The notes: a model not told the origin generated them from the sequence alone. A DNA stretch of 64,000 nt from Streptomyces sp. NBC_00083 (GCF_026343295.1 NZ_JAPELY010000003.1:1-64000), one strand, 5' to 3'; positions 34,916-43,097 are shown, numbered from the stretch's first letter. A program made the numbers and translations.

Positions 34916-36568
34916 TCAGGCCTCGGCCCTGGCCCGCTCCACCACCGAGGCCAGGTCCAGCGAGTGCGGCAGCGTTCCGAAGGCCGCACCCCAGTCGCCG
35001 CCGAGCCGCGAGGCGCAGAACGCGTCCGCGACCTCCGGCGGCGCCCAGCGCACCAGCAGCGAGCCCTGGAGGACCAGCGCCATCCGCTCCACCAGGCGGC
35101 GCGCCCGCCCCTCGATGCCGTCCAGATCGGCGAGTTCGGTCAGCAGGCCCTTGATGGCGCCGTCCAGCCGGTGGTCGGCGCCACGCGCCTTGCCGACCTC
35201 CTGGAGGAACGCGTTGATCGCCTGCGGCTCGCGCTGGAGCGCCCGCAGCACATCGAGCGCCTGGACATTGCCCGAGCCCTCCCAGATCGAGTTGAGCGGG
35301 GCCTCGCGCAGCAGCCGCGGCATCCCCGACTCCTCCACGTACCCGTTGCCGCCCAGGCATTCGAGCGCCTCGCCCGCCACCGGCGTACACCGCTTGGTCA
35401 CCCAGTACTTGGCGGCCGGCACCGCGAGCCGCAGGAACGCCCGCTCCTCGGCGTCGTCGGGGGCGGCGTCATAGGCCGCCGCCAGGCGCAGCGCCAGCGT
35501 CGTCGCGGCCTCCGACTCCAGGGCCAGATCGGCCAGGACGTTGCGCATCAGCGGCTTCTCGATGAGCAGCCCGCCGAACGCGCTGCGGTACGCGGCGTGA
35601 TGGACGGCCTGCGTCACCGCCTGCCGCATGATCGCTGCCGAGCCGATCACACAGTCGAGCCGTGTCGCCGCCACCATCTCGATGATGGTGCGCACCCCGC
35701 GCCCCTCCTCGCCGACCCGGCGCGCCCACGTCCCGTCGAACTCGACCTCGCTCGACGCGTTCGACTTGTTGCCCAGCTTGTCCTTGAGCCGCTGGATCGC
35801 GAACGCGTTGCGGGTGCCGTCCTCGAGGACCCTCGGCACCAGGAAGCAGGTGAGGCTGTCCTTTTTGGCGGGGGATGCCTGCGCGAGAACGAGGAACCCG
35901 TCGCTCATCGGCGCCGAGCAGAACCACTTGTGCCCGGTCAGGACGTACTCGCCGTCCGCGGAGAGCGGCGCGGCGGACGTCGTGTTGGCCCGCACATCGC
36001 TGCCGCCCTGCTTCTCCGTCATCCCCATGCCGAAGATGACACCGCTCTTCTCGGACGCGGGCCGCAGCCCCTCCTCGTACACGTGGGAGGTGAGCCGCGG
36101 CTCCCACTCGGCGGCGAGTGCCGGGTCGGTGCGCAGCGCGGGCACCGCCGCGTGCGTCATGGAGACCGGGCAGCCGTGGCCGCCCTCCGCCTGGGTCCAC
36201 ACCAGGAATCCGGCAGCGCGGCGCACATGGCCCGCGGGCCGCCCCCAGGCGTCGGTGAGCCCCGACGTGACGGCCTTGCCGAGCAGGCGGTGCCAGCTCG
36301 GATGGAACTCGACCTCGTCGATCCGGTTGCCGTACCGGTCGTGGGTGCGCAGCTTCGGCGGGTTCTCGTTGGCCAGCACACCCCACTCCTGGGCCTGGGC
36401 CGATCCCGCGGTCCTTCCCAGACCCGCGAGCTCCTCTCGTACCTCGTCGACGAGCTCCGGCGCTGTGTGCCGCTCAACCGCCTCGCTGAGGGCCCGGTCG
36501 GCGGTGAAGACGTCGTACCCCACCAGGGGCGGAGCCTGGTTGGTCACTGTGTGGGTGGTGGCTGCCAT
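34916..36568 (-). CDS. Acyl-CoA dehydrogenase, AidB-like
   Basis: A 550-aa flavoenzyme, longer than short-chain acyl-CoA dehydrogenases (about 380 aa) and close to the AidB group. Features are MTEKQGGSDVRANTT (FAD/substrate-binding segment), GHKWFCSAPMSDGFLVLAQ, and ECLGGNGYVEESGMPRLLREAPLNSIWEGSGNVQALDVLR, with Glu of YVEESG and the EGSGN motif typical of AidB-type proteins. AidB in E. coli belongs to the adaptive response to alkylation; dehydrogenation of isovaleryl-CoA is the alternative. The ATG at 36568 is preceded by TACCGT (36580-36575), 6 nt away, so the mRNA is probably leaderless. Confidence 0.93.
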   Translation of the reverse strand: MAATTHTVTNQAPPLVGYDVFTADRALSEAVERHTAPELVDEVREELAGLGRTAGSAQAQEWGVLANENPPKLRTHDRYGNRIDEVEFHPSWHRLLGKAVTSGLTDAWGRPAGHVRRAAGFLVWTQAEGGHGCPVSMTHAAVPALRTDPALAAEWEPRLTSHVYEEGLRPASEKSGVIFGMGMTEKQGGSDVRANTTSAAPLSADGEYVLTGHKWFCSAPMSDGFLVLAQASPAKKDSLTCFLVPRVLEDGTRNAFAIQRLKDKLGNKSNASSEVEFDGTWARRVGEEGRGVRTIIEMVAATRLDCVIGSAAIMRQAVTQAVHHAAYRSAFGGLLIEKPLMRNVLADLALESEAATTLALRLAAAYDAAPDDAEERAFLRLAVPAAKYWVTKRCTPVAGEALECLGGNGYVEESGMPRLLREAPLNSIWEGSGNVQALDVLRALQREPQAINAFLQEVGKARGADHRLDGAIKGLLTELADLDGIEGRARRLVERMALVLQGSLLVRWAPPEVADAFCASRLGGDWGAAFGTLPHSLDLASVVERARAEA

Positions 36569-36585
36569 GCCGATACGGTAAGGAC
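36569..36585. promoter_or_regulatory. Overlapping divergent leaderless promoters
   Basis: Only 17 bp separate the ATG of the acyl-CoA dehydrogenase (minus) and the GTG of the BrkB gene (plus). The central TACGGTA (36574-36580) gives TACGGT on plus and TACCGT on minus, each exactly 6 nt before the respective start codon. Both are good -10 hexamers (TANNNT), so the two promoters share the same base pairs. Confidence 0.6.
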
Positions 36586-37800
36586 GTGCAGCCAGCAAAT
36601 GAAACACCCGAGCGGACATCCGGCCGCCTTCATCGGGCCCGCGTCGTCTACCGCAACGTCTCGAAGCGGAAATTGGGCTGGCTGCTCCTCAAGGACACCG
36701 TCAACTCCTGTGTCGAGTACCGGATCCTGGGCCTGGCCGCCGAGGCCGCGTTCTTCACGCTGCTCTCGCTGCCCCCGCTGCTGCTCAGCGTCATCGCGCT
36801 GCTCGGCTACGTGGACGGCTGGACCAGCACCCACACCGTCGCCAGCATCGAGCAGAACATCCTCAACGCGGCCGGAACCGTGCTGTCCGACCGGGGGGTC
36901 CACGAGTTCGCGCAGCCGCTCCTCGAAGACGTCACCAAGGGCAAGCGCCCCGACATCGTCTCGATCGGCTTCGCCATCGCCCTCTGGTCGGGGTCGCGCG
37001 CCGTCAACGTCTTCATCGACACCATCACCGTGATGTACGGGCTCGACGGGCAGCGCGGCATCGTGAAGACCCGGCTGCTCTCGCTGCTGCTGTACGTCAT
37101 CGCGCTGCTCATCGGCGCGGTCGTGCTGCCGCTCGCGGTGGTGGGCCCGGACCGGGTGGTGGAGCTGATCCCGTGGGGCACGGACGTGATCAGCTTCCTG
37201 TACTGGCCCACGATGATCCTGCTGTCCATCGCCTTCCTGACGACGCTCTTCCACGTCTCGGTGCCGGTCCGCTCGCCGTGGATCGAGGACGTACCGGGCG
37301 CGCTGGTGGCCCTCGCGATGTGGGTGCTCGGCTCGTTCCTGCTGCGGATCTATCTGACCAGCACGGTGGAGGGCCCCACCATCTACGGCTCGCTCGCCGC
37401 GCCCATCGCGGTGCTGCTCTGGATCGGCATCTCCGCGTTCGCGGTCCTGGTCGGCGCCGCCGTCAACGCGGCCATCGACCGGGTGTGGCCGTCGGTCGCC
37501 ACGGCGGCGGCCCGCGCCGCGGCCGACCGGGTGCGGGCCGCGCAGGCCGCGCAGCTGGTCGCCCGCGCCAACCCCTGGGAGCCGACGCTCTTCGACGACG
37601 TCGACGAAGGGGACGACGACGAGGATGACGACGACGTGGACGAGGGCAACGACCCGGGGATGCCGTCGGAGTTCCCCGAACGCTGGTCGAAGTTTCTGCC
37701 GCCGGAGGACGTGAAGTCGCGCCTGCACTCGGTGAAGAAGCACGAGGACAAGGCGGCCGAGAAGTCGTCAGAGAAGCCGTCAGAGAAGCCGTCCGACTGA
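36586..37800 (+). CDS. YihY/BrkB family membrane protein
   Basis: A 404-aa inner membrane protein with about six transmembrane helices between residues 45 and 300. The family signature is EYRILGLAAEAAFFTLLSLPPLLL, and later YGSLAAPIAVLLWIGISAFAVLVGAAVNAAI. Family members were once called ribonuclease BN but the real function is unclear. The C-terminal 70 residues are cytoplasmic and unusual: an acidic run of Asp and Glu (about 341-354) and a basic tail ending in three SEKP-like repeats. The GTG start has TACGGT 6 nt upstream, so the message is likely leaderless. Confidence 0.92.
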   Translation: MQPANETPERTSGRLHRARVVYRNVSKRKLGWLLLKDTVNSCVEYRILGLAAEAAFFTLLSLPPLLLSVIALLGYVDGWTSTHTVASIEQNILNAAGTVLSDRGVHEFAQPLLEDVTKGKRPDIVSIGFAIALWSGSRAVNVFIDTITVMYGLDGQRGIVKTRLLSLLLYVIALLIGAVVLPLAVVGPDRVVELIPWGTDVISFLYWPTMILLSIAFLTTLFHVSVPVRSPWIEDVPGALVALAMWVLGSFLLRIYLTSTVEGPTIYGSLAAPIAVLLWIGISAFAVLVGAAVNAAIDRVWPSVATAAARAAADRVRAAQAAQLVARANPWEPTLFDDVDEGDDDEDDDDVDEGNDPGMPSEFPERWSKFLPPEDVKSRLHSVKKHEDKAAEKSSEKPSEKPSD

Positions 37801-37828
37801 CCGGCAGGGCCCGGACTACCCTCGAAGG

Positions 37829-38590
37829 ATGTACCGAGAGCGTCCCTCACGGCTGGCGGGCGCGGTCGTGTGGACCCGGACCATCGGCGACGACGACGGC
37901 GCGCGGCCCGTCCTCCCCGACGGCTGCATGGACCTGCTCTGGTGCGAGGGCCGCCTTCTGGTGGCGGGCCCCGACACCCGCGCCCACGTACCCGAGGCGG
38001 CTCCGGGCACGCGCTACGCCGGGATCCGGTTCGCGCCGGGCACCGGGCCCGGTGTCCTCGGCGTCCCGGCGCACGCGGTACGCGACGCACGAGTGGCGCT
38101 CGACGGGATCTGGGCCGGGCCGGAGGTACGCCGGCTCGCCGAACTGATCGGGGAGGCGGCGGCGCCGGCCGCGGCGCTGGAGGCGGTGGCCCTGGACCGG
38201 GCGCCCGCCCCCGACCCGCTGGCCCGCGCGGTCGCCGGCCGCATCGCCGCGGGCTGGAGCGTGACGGCCACGGCGGCCGACGCGGGCCTCGGCGCGCGCC
38301 AGCTGCACCGGCGCTGCCTCGACGCGTTCGGCTACGGGCCCAAGACGCTGGCCCGTGTGCTGCGCCTGCAGCGCGCGCTCGATCTGGTGCGGCGGGGCGT
38401 GCCGTACGCGGAGGCCGCGCTCGCCGCGGGCTGCGCCGACCAGGCGCACCTGTCCCGCGAGATGCGGTCGCTCGCCGGGATGACGCTGGGCGAGTACGCG
38501 TACGCCCATGCCGCCACCGACGTCTATGCCGACGCGGACGCCGCGAACAGTGACACTTCCGTGCCGTCCGGGTCGAGGACCGTCGCGTAG
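37829..38590 (+). CDS. AraC family transcriptional regulator
   Basis: A 253-aa regulator. The N-terminal 125 residues resemble the DUF6597-type sensor (RPVLPDGCMDLLW, YAGIRFAPGTGP), and the C-terminal half holds the two AraC helix-turn-helix motifs: ATAADAGLGARQLHRRCLDAFGYGPKTLARVLRLQRAL and AALAAGCADQAHLSREMRSLAGMT. TACCCT at 37817-37822 lies 6 nt before the ATG, giving a probable leaderless mRNA. The last 22 codons overlap the 3' end of the convergent VOC gene by 67 bp. Such AraC-VOC pairs often act together, but here orientation is tail-to-tail. Confidence 0.92.
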   Translation: MYRERPSRLAGAVVWTRTIGDDDGARPVLPDGCMDLLWCEGRLLVAGPDTRAHVPEAAPGTRYAGIRFAPGTGPGVLGVPAHAVRDARVALDGIWAGPEVRRLAELIGEAAAPAAALEAVALDRAPAPDPLARAVAGRIAAGWSVTATAADAGLGARQLHRRCLDAFGYGPKTLARVLRLQRALDLVRRGVPYAEAALAAGCADQAHLSREMRSLAGMTLGEYAYAHAATDVYADADAANSDTSVPSGSRTVA

Positions 38591-38922
38591 CGCTGACCCC
38601 AGAAGGCGTCCCAGGGCTTGAGGTGCCCGTGGTGCCCGGCCGCCGTCAGCGCGTCGTACACCGCGTCGACTTCCGCGGGGGAGTCACAGGCGAAGGCGAG
38701 GCCCGTGCGGCCACTGCCCTCGGGGCGGGTCCAGGAGGGGTCGAAGGAGCGGATCGTGTCCTCGGTGTCCCACAGGATCCGGGTGCCGCCGGGGAGCGTG
38801 CACTCCACGTGGGGCTGGGTGTCCGCCTCGGCGGGGAGGGCGAGGCCGAGACGGCGGTAGAAGGCGAGCGATGCGGCCATGTCGGCCACGATGAGGCCGA
38901 AGGCGTCGAGTCGGGGAGTCAT
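38524..38922 (-). CDS. VOC family (glyoxalase/bleomycin resistance-fold) protein
   Basis: A 132-aa single-domain VOC protein with paired beta-alpha-beta-beta-beta units: RLDAFGLIVADMAASLAFYRRLGL and YATVLDPDGTEVSLFA. Possible metal ligands are few (His in TQPHVECT, Glu in GTEVSLF), so it could be a metal enzyme or a binding protein. The ATG at 38922 has TACGGT 6 nt upstream, another probable leaderless start; GAGG in the same spacer could act as a weak ribosome site. The 3' end overlaps the AraC regulator gene by 67 bp. Ligand unknown. Confidence 0.9.
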   Translation of the reverse strand: MTPRLDAFGLIVADMAASLAFYRRLGLALPAEADTQPHVECTLPGGTRILWDTEDTIRSFDPSWTRPEGSGRTGLAFACDSPAEVDAVYDALTAAGHHGHLKPWDAFWGQRYATVLDPDGTEVSLFAASASA

Positions 38923-39041
38923 GGCCTCACCGTAGGCAGGGCGGGGCGGGCGGGTCTTGAACGAAACGGACTCCCTGCGGGGCGGGCGGGGGGTGCGGGG
39001 GGTGCTCCGAGCGGGCTCCGTCCGCGAGCACGGCGGCCCTC

Positions 39042-39061
39042 GCGCAGTTCCCCGCGCCCCT
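39042..39061 (+). repeat. Interspersed 20-bp repeat, copy 1
   Basis: Core GCGCAGTTCCCCGCGCCCCT. The same core occurs again at 39116-39135, 44961-44980 and 45127-45146, inverted at 39612-39631, and as a variant at 45293-45312. All copies are intergenic. Confidence 0.8.
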
Positions 39062-39115
39062 TTTCCGGCGGGGCTGTTCGCGAGGCGTTCGTCCGCGGGC
39101 CGTGCGTGGCTGGTC

Positions 39116-39135
39116 GCGCAGTTCCCCGCGCCCCT
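39116..39135 (+). repeat. Interspersed 20-bp repeat, copy 2
   Basis: Second direct copy of the core, 74 bp after copy 1, in the gap between the VOC gene and arsR. Confidence 0.8.
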
Positions 39136-39169
39136 ATGGTCAGGGGTTGCTCGTGCGCGGGGCGTGCCG

Positions 39170-39568
39170 TCAGTCGGCCACCGGGCGGGGAGCCCTCGCT
39201 CTGCGGGGGGCCCGGGACGGTGTGGGTGCTTCGGGGCCGGGGGACGGGGACGGCTGCTCGGGTGAGGCCGCGAGGGCTGCCACCGACGCCTCCTCCAGCA
39301 GGGCGCGCACGCCCGGCCCGGCCGCGCGGTAGAAGATCCGGGTGCCGTCGCGGCGCGAGGTGACGAGGCCGGCCGCGCGGAGCTTCGCCAAGTGCTGGGA
39401 GGTGGCGGCGACATGCGCGCCGAGGAGTTCCGCGAGCGCGCTCACGGGCAGCTCGGCTCCGCTCAGCGCCCACAGCAGCCGGTACCGCGACGGATCCGCC
39501 ACCGCCTTCAGCACCGCGACCGCCCGCTCGGCCCGCTCGTCGTCCCAACTCTCCACTTGCACTCCCAT
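39170..39568 (-). CDS. ArsR family winged-helix regulator
   Basis: A 132-aa repressor. The winged helix is clear at residues about 18-95: LKAVADPSRYRLLWAL, LPVSALAELLGAHVAATSQHLAKLRAAGLVTSRRDGTRIFYRAA. No CxC metal motif in the recognition helix is seen; the C-terminal 40 residues are Pro/Ser/Ala-rich and unstructured. It is the third gene of a minus-strand unit after a fused ABC permease and an ATPase (74 bp gap). A palindrome TTGCA-N6-TGCAA overlaps its start codon, so autoregulation is likely. TAGGGT lies 6 nt before the ATG, giving a leaderless internal promoter. Inducer unknown. Confidence 0.93.
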   Translation of the reverse strand: MGVQVESWDDERAERAVAVLKAVADPSRYRLLWALSGAELPVSALAELLGAHVAATSQHLAKLRAAGLVTSRRDGTRIFYRAAGPGVRALLEEASVAALAASPEQPSPSPGPEAPTPSRAPRRARAPRPVAD

Positions 39569-39572
39569 GCAA
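39557..39572 (-). promoter_or_regulatory. ArsR operator-like palindrome over the arsR start
   Basis: TTGCA (39557-39561), 6 nt, TGCAA (39568-39572): perfect inverted repeat, 16 bp in all, covering the start codon and just downstream of the TAGGGT -10 (39575-39580). Architecture TTGC-N8-GCAA equals that of the palindrome at 43205-43220. Confidence 0.55.
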
Positions 39573-39611
39573 ATACCCTAACGGCCCCGTGCCGGCTCGG
39601 CACCGCCCCAC

Positions 39612-39631
39612 AGGGGCGCGGGGAACTGCGC
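39612..39631 (-). repeat. Interspersed 20-bp repeat, inverted copy
   Basis: Reverse complement of the core found at 39042 and 39116. Together with those it flanks arsR in opposite orientation. Confidence 0.8.
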
Positions 39632-39642
39632 GGGCGGGCGTC

Positions 39643-41037
39643 TCACGGGCCCGGGGTGATCAGCGCGTACTCCTCCCGCTCCGCGTCGTACCCGTACAGC
39701 TCCCCGTACCGCCCCCAGTCCGTCGCCGTCTCCGCCTGCCGCGCCACCTGCTCGCTCGTGTAGTGGTGGGACAGGACGTCGCGGAAGAAGCCCGCCCGCA
39801 GGGTGCCGTCGGGGCTCTGGCCCAGGCTGGTCGTGATCAGGCGGACCAGCGGCGCGTCCGTCGCGGCCGCCGCGAAGATCTCCTTCGAGCCCCGGACGTC
39901 CGCGCCCGCGAACGCCGCGCCCAGCTCGGTCAGGACCAGGTCGTCCCCGCTGACCGCCGCGAAGCCGAGCAGCTCCAGCGCGTCCACCAGCGGCAGCACG
40001 TCGTCGATCTCCAGGCCGAGGTCGTCCGCCAGGTCCGCGAGGTCGCAGCCGCCGCCCCGGTGGGCGACCATTTCGGCCAGGCCCGACAGGCCGTCCACGC
40101 TCGCCGCGGGCAGCGGGGTGTTCGCGAGGGTGCGCCGGTCCGCCTCGACGCCCTCGGGGCGACCCGCGCGCACGTGCGCCACGTGCGGCGACGTCTCCTT
40201 CGTACGGCCCGTCATCGTGCGGTAGACCCGGTCGATGAGCTCGTCGAACTCCGGCGCCTCACGGTCGCGCGGCCGGTCGAGCCCCACCTCGAAGGTCTCG
40301 CGGATCGTCCCGTACGGGCGGGAGCCGAGCACCACGATCCGGTCGGCCATCAAGACCGCCTCCTCGATGTTGTGGGTCACCAGGACGATCGCCCGCGTCG
40401 GGAACTGCCCCGACTCCCACAGCTCCATCAGCTCGCCCCGCAGGTTCTCCGCGGTCAGCACGTCGAGCGCGGAGAACGGCTCGTCCATCATCAGGACGTC
40501 CGGCTCGACGACCAGCGCCCGCGCGAAGCCGACGCGCTGGCGCATGCCGCCCGACAGCTCCTTGGGGTAGGCCGACTCGAAGCCGTCGAGGCCGATCAGG
40601 TCGATGGCCTGGCGCGCCGCTTCGGCCCGCGCTTCGGCCGGTACGCCCCGCGCCTCCAGGCCCAGCTCGACGTTCTGCAGCACGGTCAGCCAGGGCAGCA
40701 GCGCGAAGGTCTGGAAGACCATGGCGGTGCCCGGGTTGGCGCCGGTCAGCGGGGTGCCGCGGTAGGAGACCGTGCCGGAGCTCGGCGGCACGAGACCGGC
40801 CAGGCAGCGCAGCAGCGTCGACTTGCCCGACCCCGACTTGCCGAGCAGTGCGACGACTTCGCCGGCCCGGATCTGGAGGTCGATGCCGCCGAGCACGGGC
40901 AGTTCGCCGTCGGCCCCCGCGTACGCCTTGGTGAGGCCGACCGTTTCGAGCAGGATCTCGCCGTCGGCGGGGCGGGGCGCCCTCGGGGCGGCCGTGTGCC
41001 GGGCGTTGCGCAGGGTGCGGAGGGTGTTCAGAACCAT
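39643..41037 (-). CDS. ABC transporter ATP-binding protein with AAA-associated C-terminal domain
   Basis: A 464-aa ATPase of the nitrate/sulfonate/bicarbonate type. Walker A GKSGSGKST, signature LSGGMRQRVGFARA, Walker B VLMMDEPFSALD and switch His in LVTHNIEEAVL lie in the first 250 residues. The C-terminal 170 residues form the AAA-associated domain seen in some such ATPases: LPAASVDGLSGLAEMVAHRGG, DLADDLGLEIDDVLPLVDALELLGFA, a winged-helix-like regulatory module. ATG 41037 has GGAG 7 nt upstream. It pairs with the fused permease encoded 62 bp upstream. No binding protein gene is present in the unit. Substrate unknown; ArsR control might point to a metal or thiol compound. Confidence 0.92.
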   Translation of the reverse strand: MVLNTLRTLRNARHTAAPRAPRPADGEILLETVGLTKAYAGADGELPVLGGIDLQIRAGEVVALLGKSGSGKSTLLRCLAGLVPPSSGTVSYRGTPLTGANPGTAMVFQTFALLPWLTVLQNVELGLEARGVPAEARAEAARQAIDLIGLDGFESAYPKELSGGMRQRVGFARALVVEPDVLMMDEPFSALDVLTAENLRGELMELWESGQFPTRAIVLVTHNIEEAVLMADRIVVLGSRPYGTIRETFEVGLDRPRDREAPEFDELIDRVYRTMTGRTKETSPHVAHVRAGRPEGVEADRRTLANTPLPAASVDGLSGLAEMVAHRGGGCDLADLADDLGLEIDDVLPLVDALELLGFAAVSGDDLVLTELGAAFAGADVRGSKEIFAAAATDAPLVRLITTSLGQSPDGTLRAGFFRDVLSHHYTSEQVARQAETATDWGRYGELYGYDAEREEYALITPGP

Positions 41038-41099
41038 GGGGGGCTCCAGGGAAGTTCAGAGGTTCGGAGATGTCGGGGGATGCGGAGGAACCGGCGGCG

Positions 41100-42851
41100 T
41101 CAGAGGGCGAACCGGGTGTCGGCGAGCCGGTAGAGGCGGCGCCACAGCAGGCGGTTGAGGCCGACGACGTACAGGCTCATCACCGCCACGCCCGCGAGCA
41201 GGTGCGGGAAGTCGCCGGAGGCCGTGGCCTCGGCGATGTAGGCGCCGAGACCGGTGGCCGTGAGGGTGGTGCCGCCGAACGTGACGACCTCGGCGACGAT
41301 CGAGGCGTTCCAGGCGCCGCCCGACGCGGTGATGCCGCCGGTGACGTACGCGGGGAAGATGCCCGGCAGGATCAGCCGCTTCCACCGCTGCCGGCCGCGT
41401 ACGCCGAGGTCGTCCATGGCCTCGCGCAGATCGCTGGGGATCGACATGGCGCCCGCGATGGTGTTGAAGAGGATGTACCACTGGGCGCCGAGTGCCATCA
41501 GCAGGATGCCGCCGATGTTGATGGACAGGCCCGTCCTGAGGAAGAACCAGACGGCCAGCGGGAAGAGGAAGTTGGCGGGGAAGCTCGCCAGGACCTGCAC
41601 GACGGGCTGGGCGATCCGGGTCAGCCGTGGCGAGAAGCCGATCTTCACGCCGACCGGCACCCAGATCACGGTGGCCGCGGCCACCAGGACCACCACCCGG
41701 GCCAGCGTCGCGAGACCGAGCAGCAGGGGTTCGCCGAAGACGCCGAGTCCCGTCTCGTCGTGGAGGTAGCGGCCCAGGTCGAACAGGCCCCACAGGATGA
41801 GGGCGCCCGCGACGACGGTGAACGCGATGTCGCCGGTGCGCCGCCGTGCCGGGTCGACGCAGAGGGGGCGGTCGTCGGTGCCGAAGATCCGGCCGGCGCC
41901 GCTCAGGAACCGCCCCACCGGGCGGAACGCCGTGCCGAGCAGCCGCGGCCAGTGGGAGCGCCGCAGGAACGTGAGGACCACCGAGCGCTGGACCTCGCTC
42001 GCCTCCGACTGCTCGTTCTTGAACTTCTCGGCCCAGGCGGTCAGCGGCCGCCAGAAGACGAAGTTCACCCCGATGACCATGACGGCCATGGTGAGGATGG
42101 CCCAGCCGACCTTGCCGAGGTCGCCGTCGGCGATGGCGGCGCCCGCGTACGAGCCGACGCCGGGCAGCGCGTAGTCCTTGTTGTTGACGCTGATCGCCTC
42201 GGACGCGACGAGGAAGAACCAGCCTCCGCCGAAGCTCATCATGCCGTTCCAGATCAGGCTGATCATTCCCGACGGAAGCTCGACCTTCCAGAATCGCATC
42301 CAGCGCGTGAACCCGAACGACCGTGACAGCTCGTCGAGTTCTCGGGGGAGCGAGGTCAGCGACTGGTAGAAGCCGAACGTCATGTTCCAGGCCTGCGAGG
42401 TGAAGATCGCGAAGATCGAGGCGCATTCGAGGCCGAGCAGGGAGCCGGGGAACAGGGCGATGAACCCGCTGACGGCGACCGTCAGGAAGCCGAGCACCGG
42501 CACCGACTGGAGGATGTCGAGCGCGGGGATCAGTACGCGTTCGAGGCGCCGGCTCTTCGCGGCGGCCAGCGCGTAGACAAACGTGAACACGATCGACGCG
42601 GCCAGCGCGAGGAACATGCGGAGCAGCGAACGCGCCGCGTCGTAGGGCAGCTGGGCCGGATCGGTGTCGACCTTGATCGACTGGTCGGTGGAGAACCGGA
42701 CCGTGGTCCCGTGCCCCACCTGGAGCACGACGTAGAAGAGCACGAGCACGGCCGCCGCGACCACGGCGTCGACCCAGCTCAGACGGGCGAGACGACCGGT
42801 GAAACGGGAGGCGAGCCGCGGTGTGCGGCTGCTCGTCCGGTACGACATCAC
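41100..42851 (-). CDS. Fused double-domain ABC transporter permease
   Basis: A 583-aa membrane protein holding two BPD-type permease domains in one chain, so a single copy could form the whole channel. The first EAA loop is LPRELDELSRSFGFTRWMRFWKVELPSG (about residues 168-195), the second LREAMDDLGVRGRQRWKRLILPGIFPAY (about 481-508). About 10-12 transmembrane helices are expected, starting at residues 27-45. The start is GTG 42851 or ATG 42848; GGAGG lies 6 or 9 nt upstream. It is the first gene of the permease-ATPase-arsR unit. Substrate unknown; relatives are loosely labelled nitrate or sulfonate transporters. Confidence 0.9.
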   Translation of the reverse strand: MMSYRTSSRTPRLASRFTGRLARLSWVDAVVAAAVLVLFYVVLQVGHGTTVRFSTDQSIKVDTDPAQLPYDAARSLLRMFLALAASIVFTFVYALAAAKSRRLERVLIPALDILQSVPVLGFLTVAVSGFIALFPGSLLGLECASIFAIFTSQAWNMTFGFYQSLTSLPRELDELSRSFGFTRWMRFWKVELPSGMISLIWNGMMSFGGGWFFLVASEAISVNNKDYALPGVGSYAGAAIADGDLGKVGWAILTMAVMVIGVNFVFWRPLTAWAEKFKNEQSEASEVQRSVVLTFLRRSHWPRLLGTAFRPVGRFLSGAGRIFGTDDRPLCVDPARRRTGDIAFTVVAGALILWGLFDLGRYLHDETGLGVFGEPLLLGLATLARVVVLVAAATVIWVPVGVKIGFSPRLTRIAQPVVQVLASFPANFLFPLAVWFFLRTGLSINIGGILLMALGAQWYILFNTIAGAMSIPSDLREAMDDLGVRGRQRWKRLILPGIFPAYVTGGITASGGAWNASIVAEVVTFGGTTLTATGLGAYIAEATASGDFPHLLAGVAVMSLYVVGLNRLLWRRLYRLADTRFAL

Positions 42852-43049
42852 AGGAGACCTCCGACCACACTGTGGGCACAGGAGCCCCGGGGGCGCGACC
42901 GCGCGACCCCGGCGGGGCGCGGCCCGGCGTGGTGAGAAAACGGATGGGGAGGAGGGGGGGCCGTCGGGCCCCGAAGAACCCCGTGAGCAACCGCGACGTG
43001 TGCCGGTGGCCCGGACCCCGAAGAGTGGGGCGGGACGGGACGGCAGGAG

Positions 43050-43097
43050 TCAGGCGCGGCCGGCGGGGCAGCGCGGACTGGGAGGATCGGCGTCCAT
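43050..43097 (-). CDS. Possible 15-aa upstream ORF before the ABC unit
   Basis: The frame starts with ATG 43097 behind GGAAGGGGG at a 5-nt distance, a near-perfect ribosome site, and reads MDADPPSPRCPAGRA. It contains one Cys codon. It lies about 200 nt before the permease start in the presumed leader. The strong site argues for translation, but no family resemblance supports it. Confidence 0.35.
   Translation of the reverse strand: MDADPPSPRCPAGRA

Noticed and set aside
39042..39631. Inverted repeats around arsR as the ends of an insertion sequence
   Set aside because: No transposase lies between them, no target duplication was seen, and the same core occurs elsewhere in intergenic DNA.
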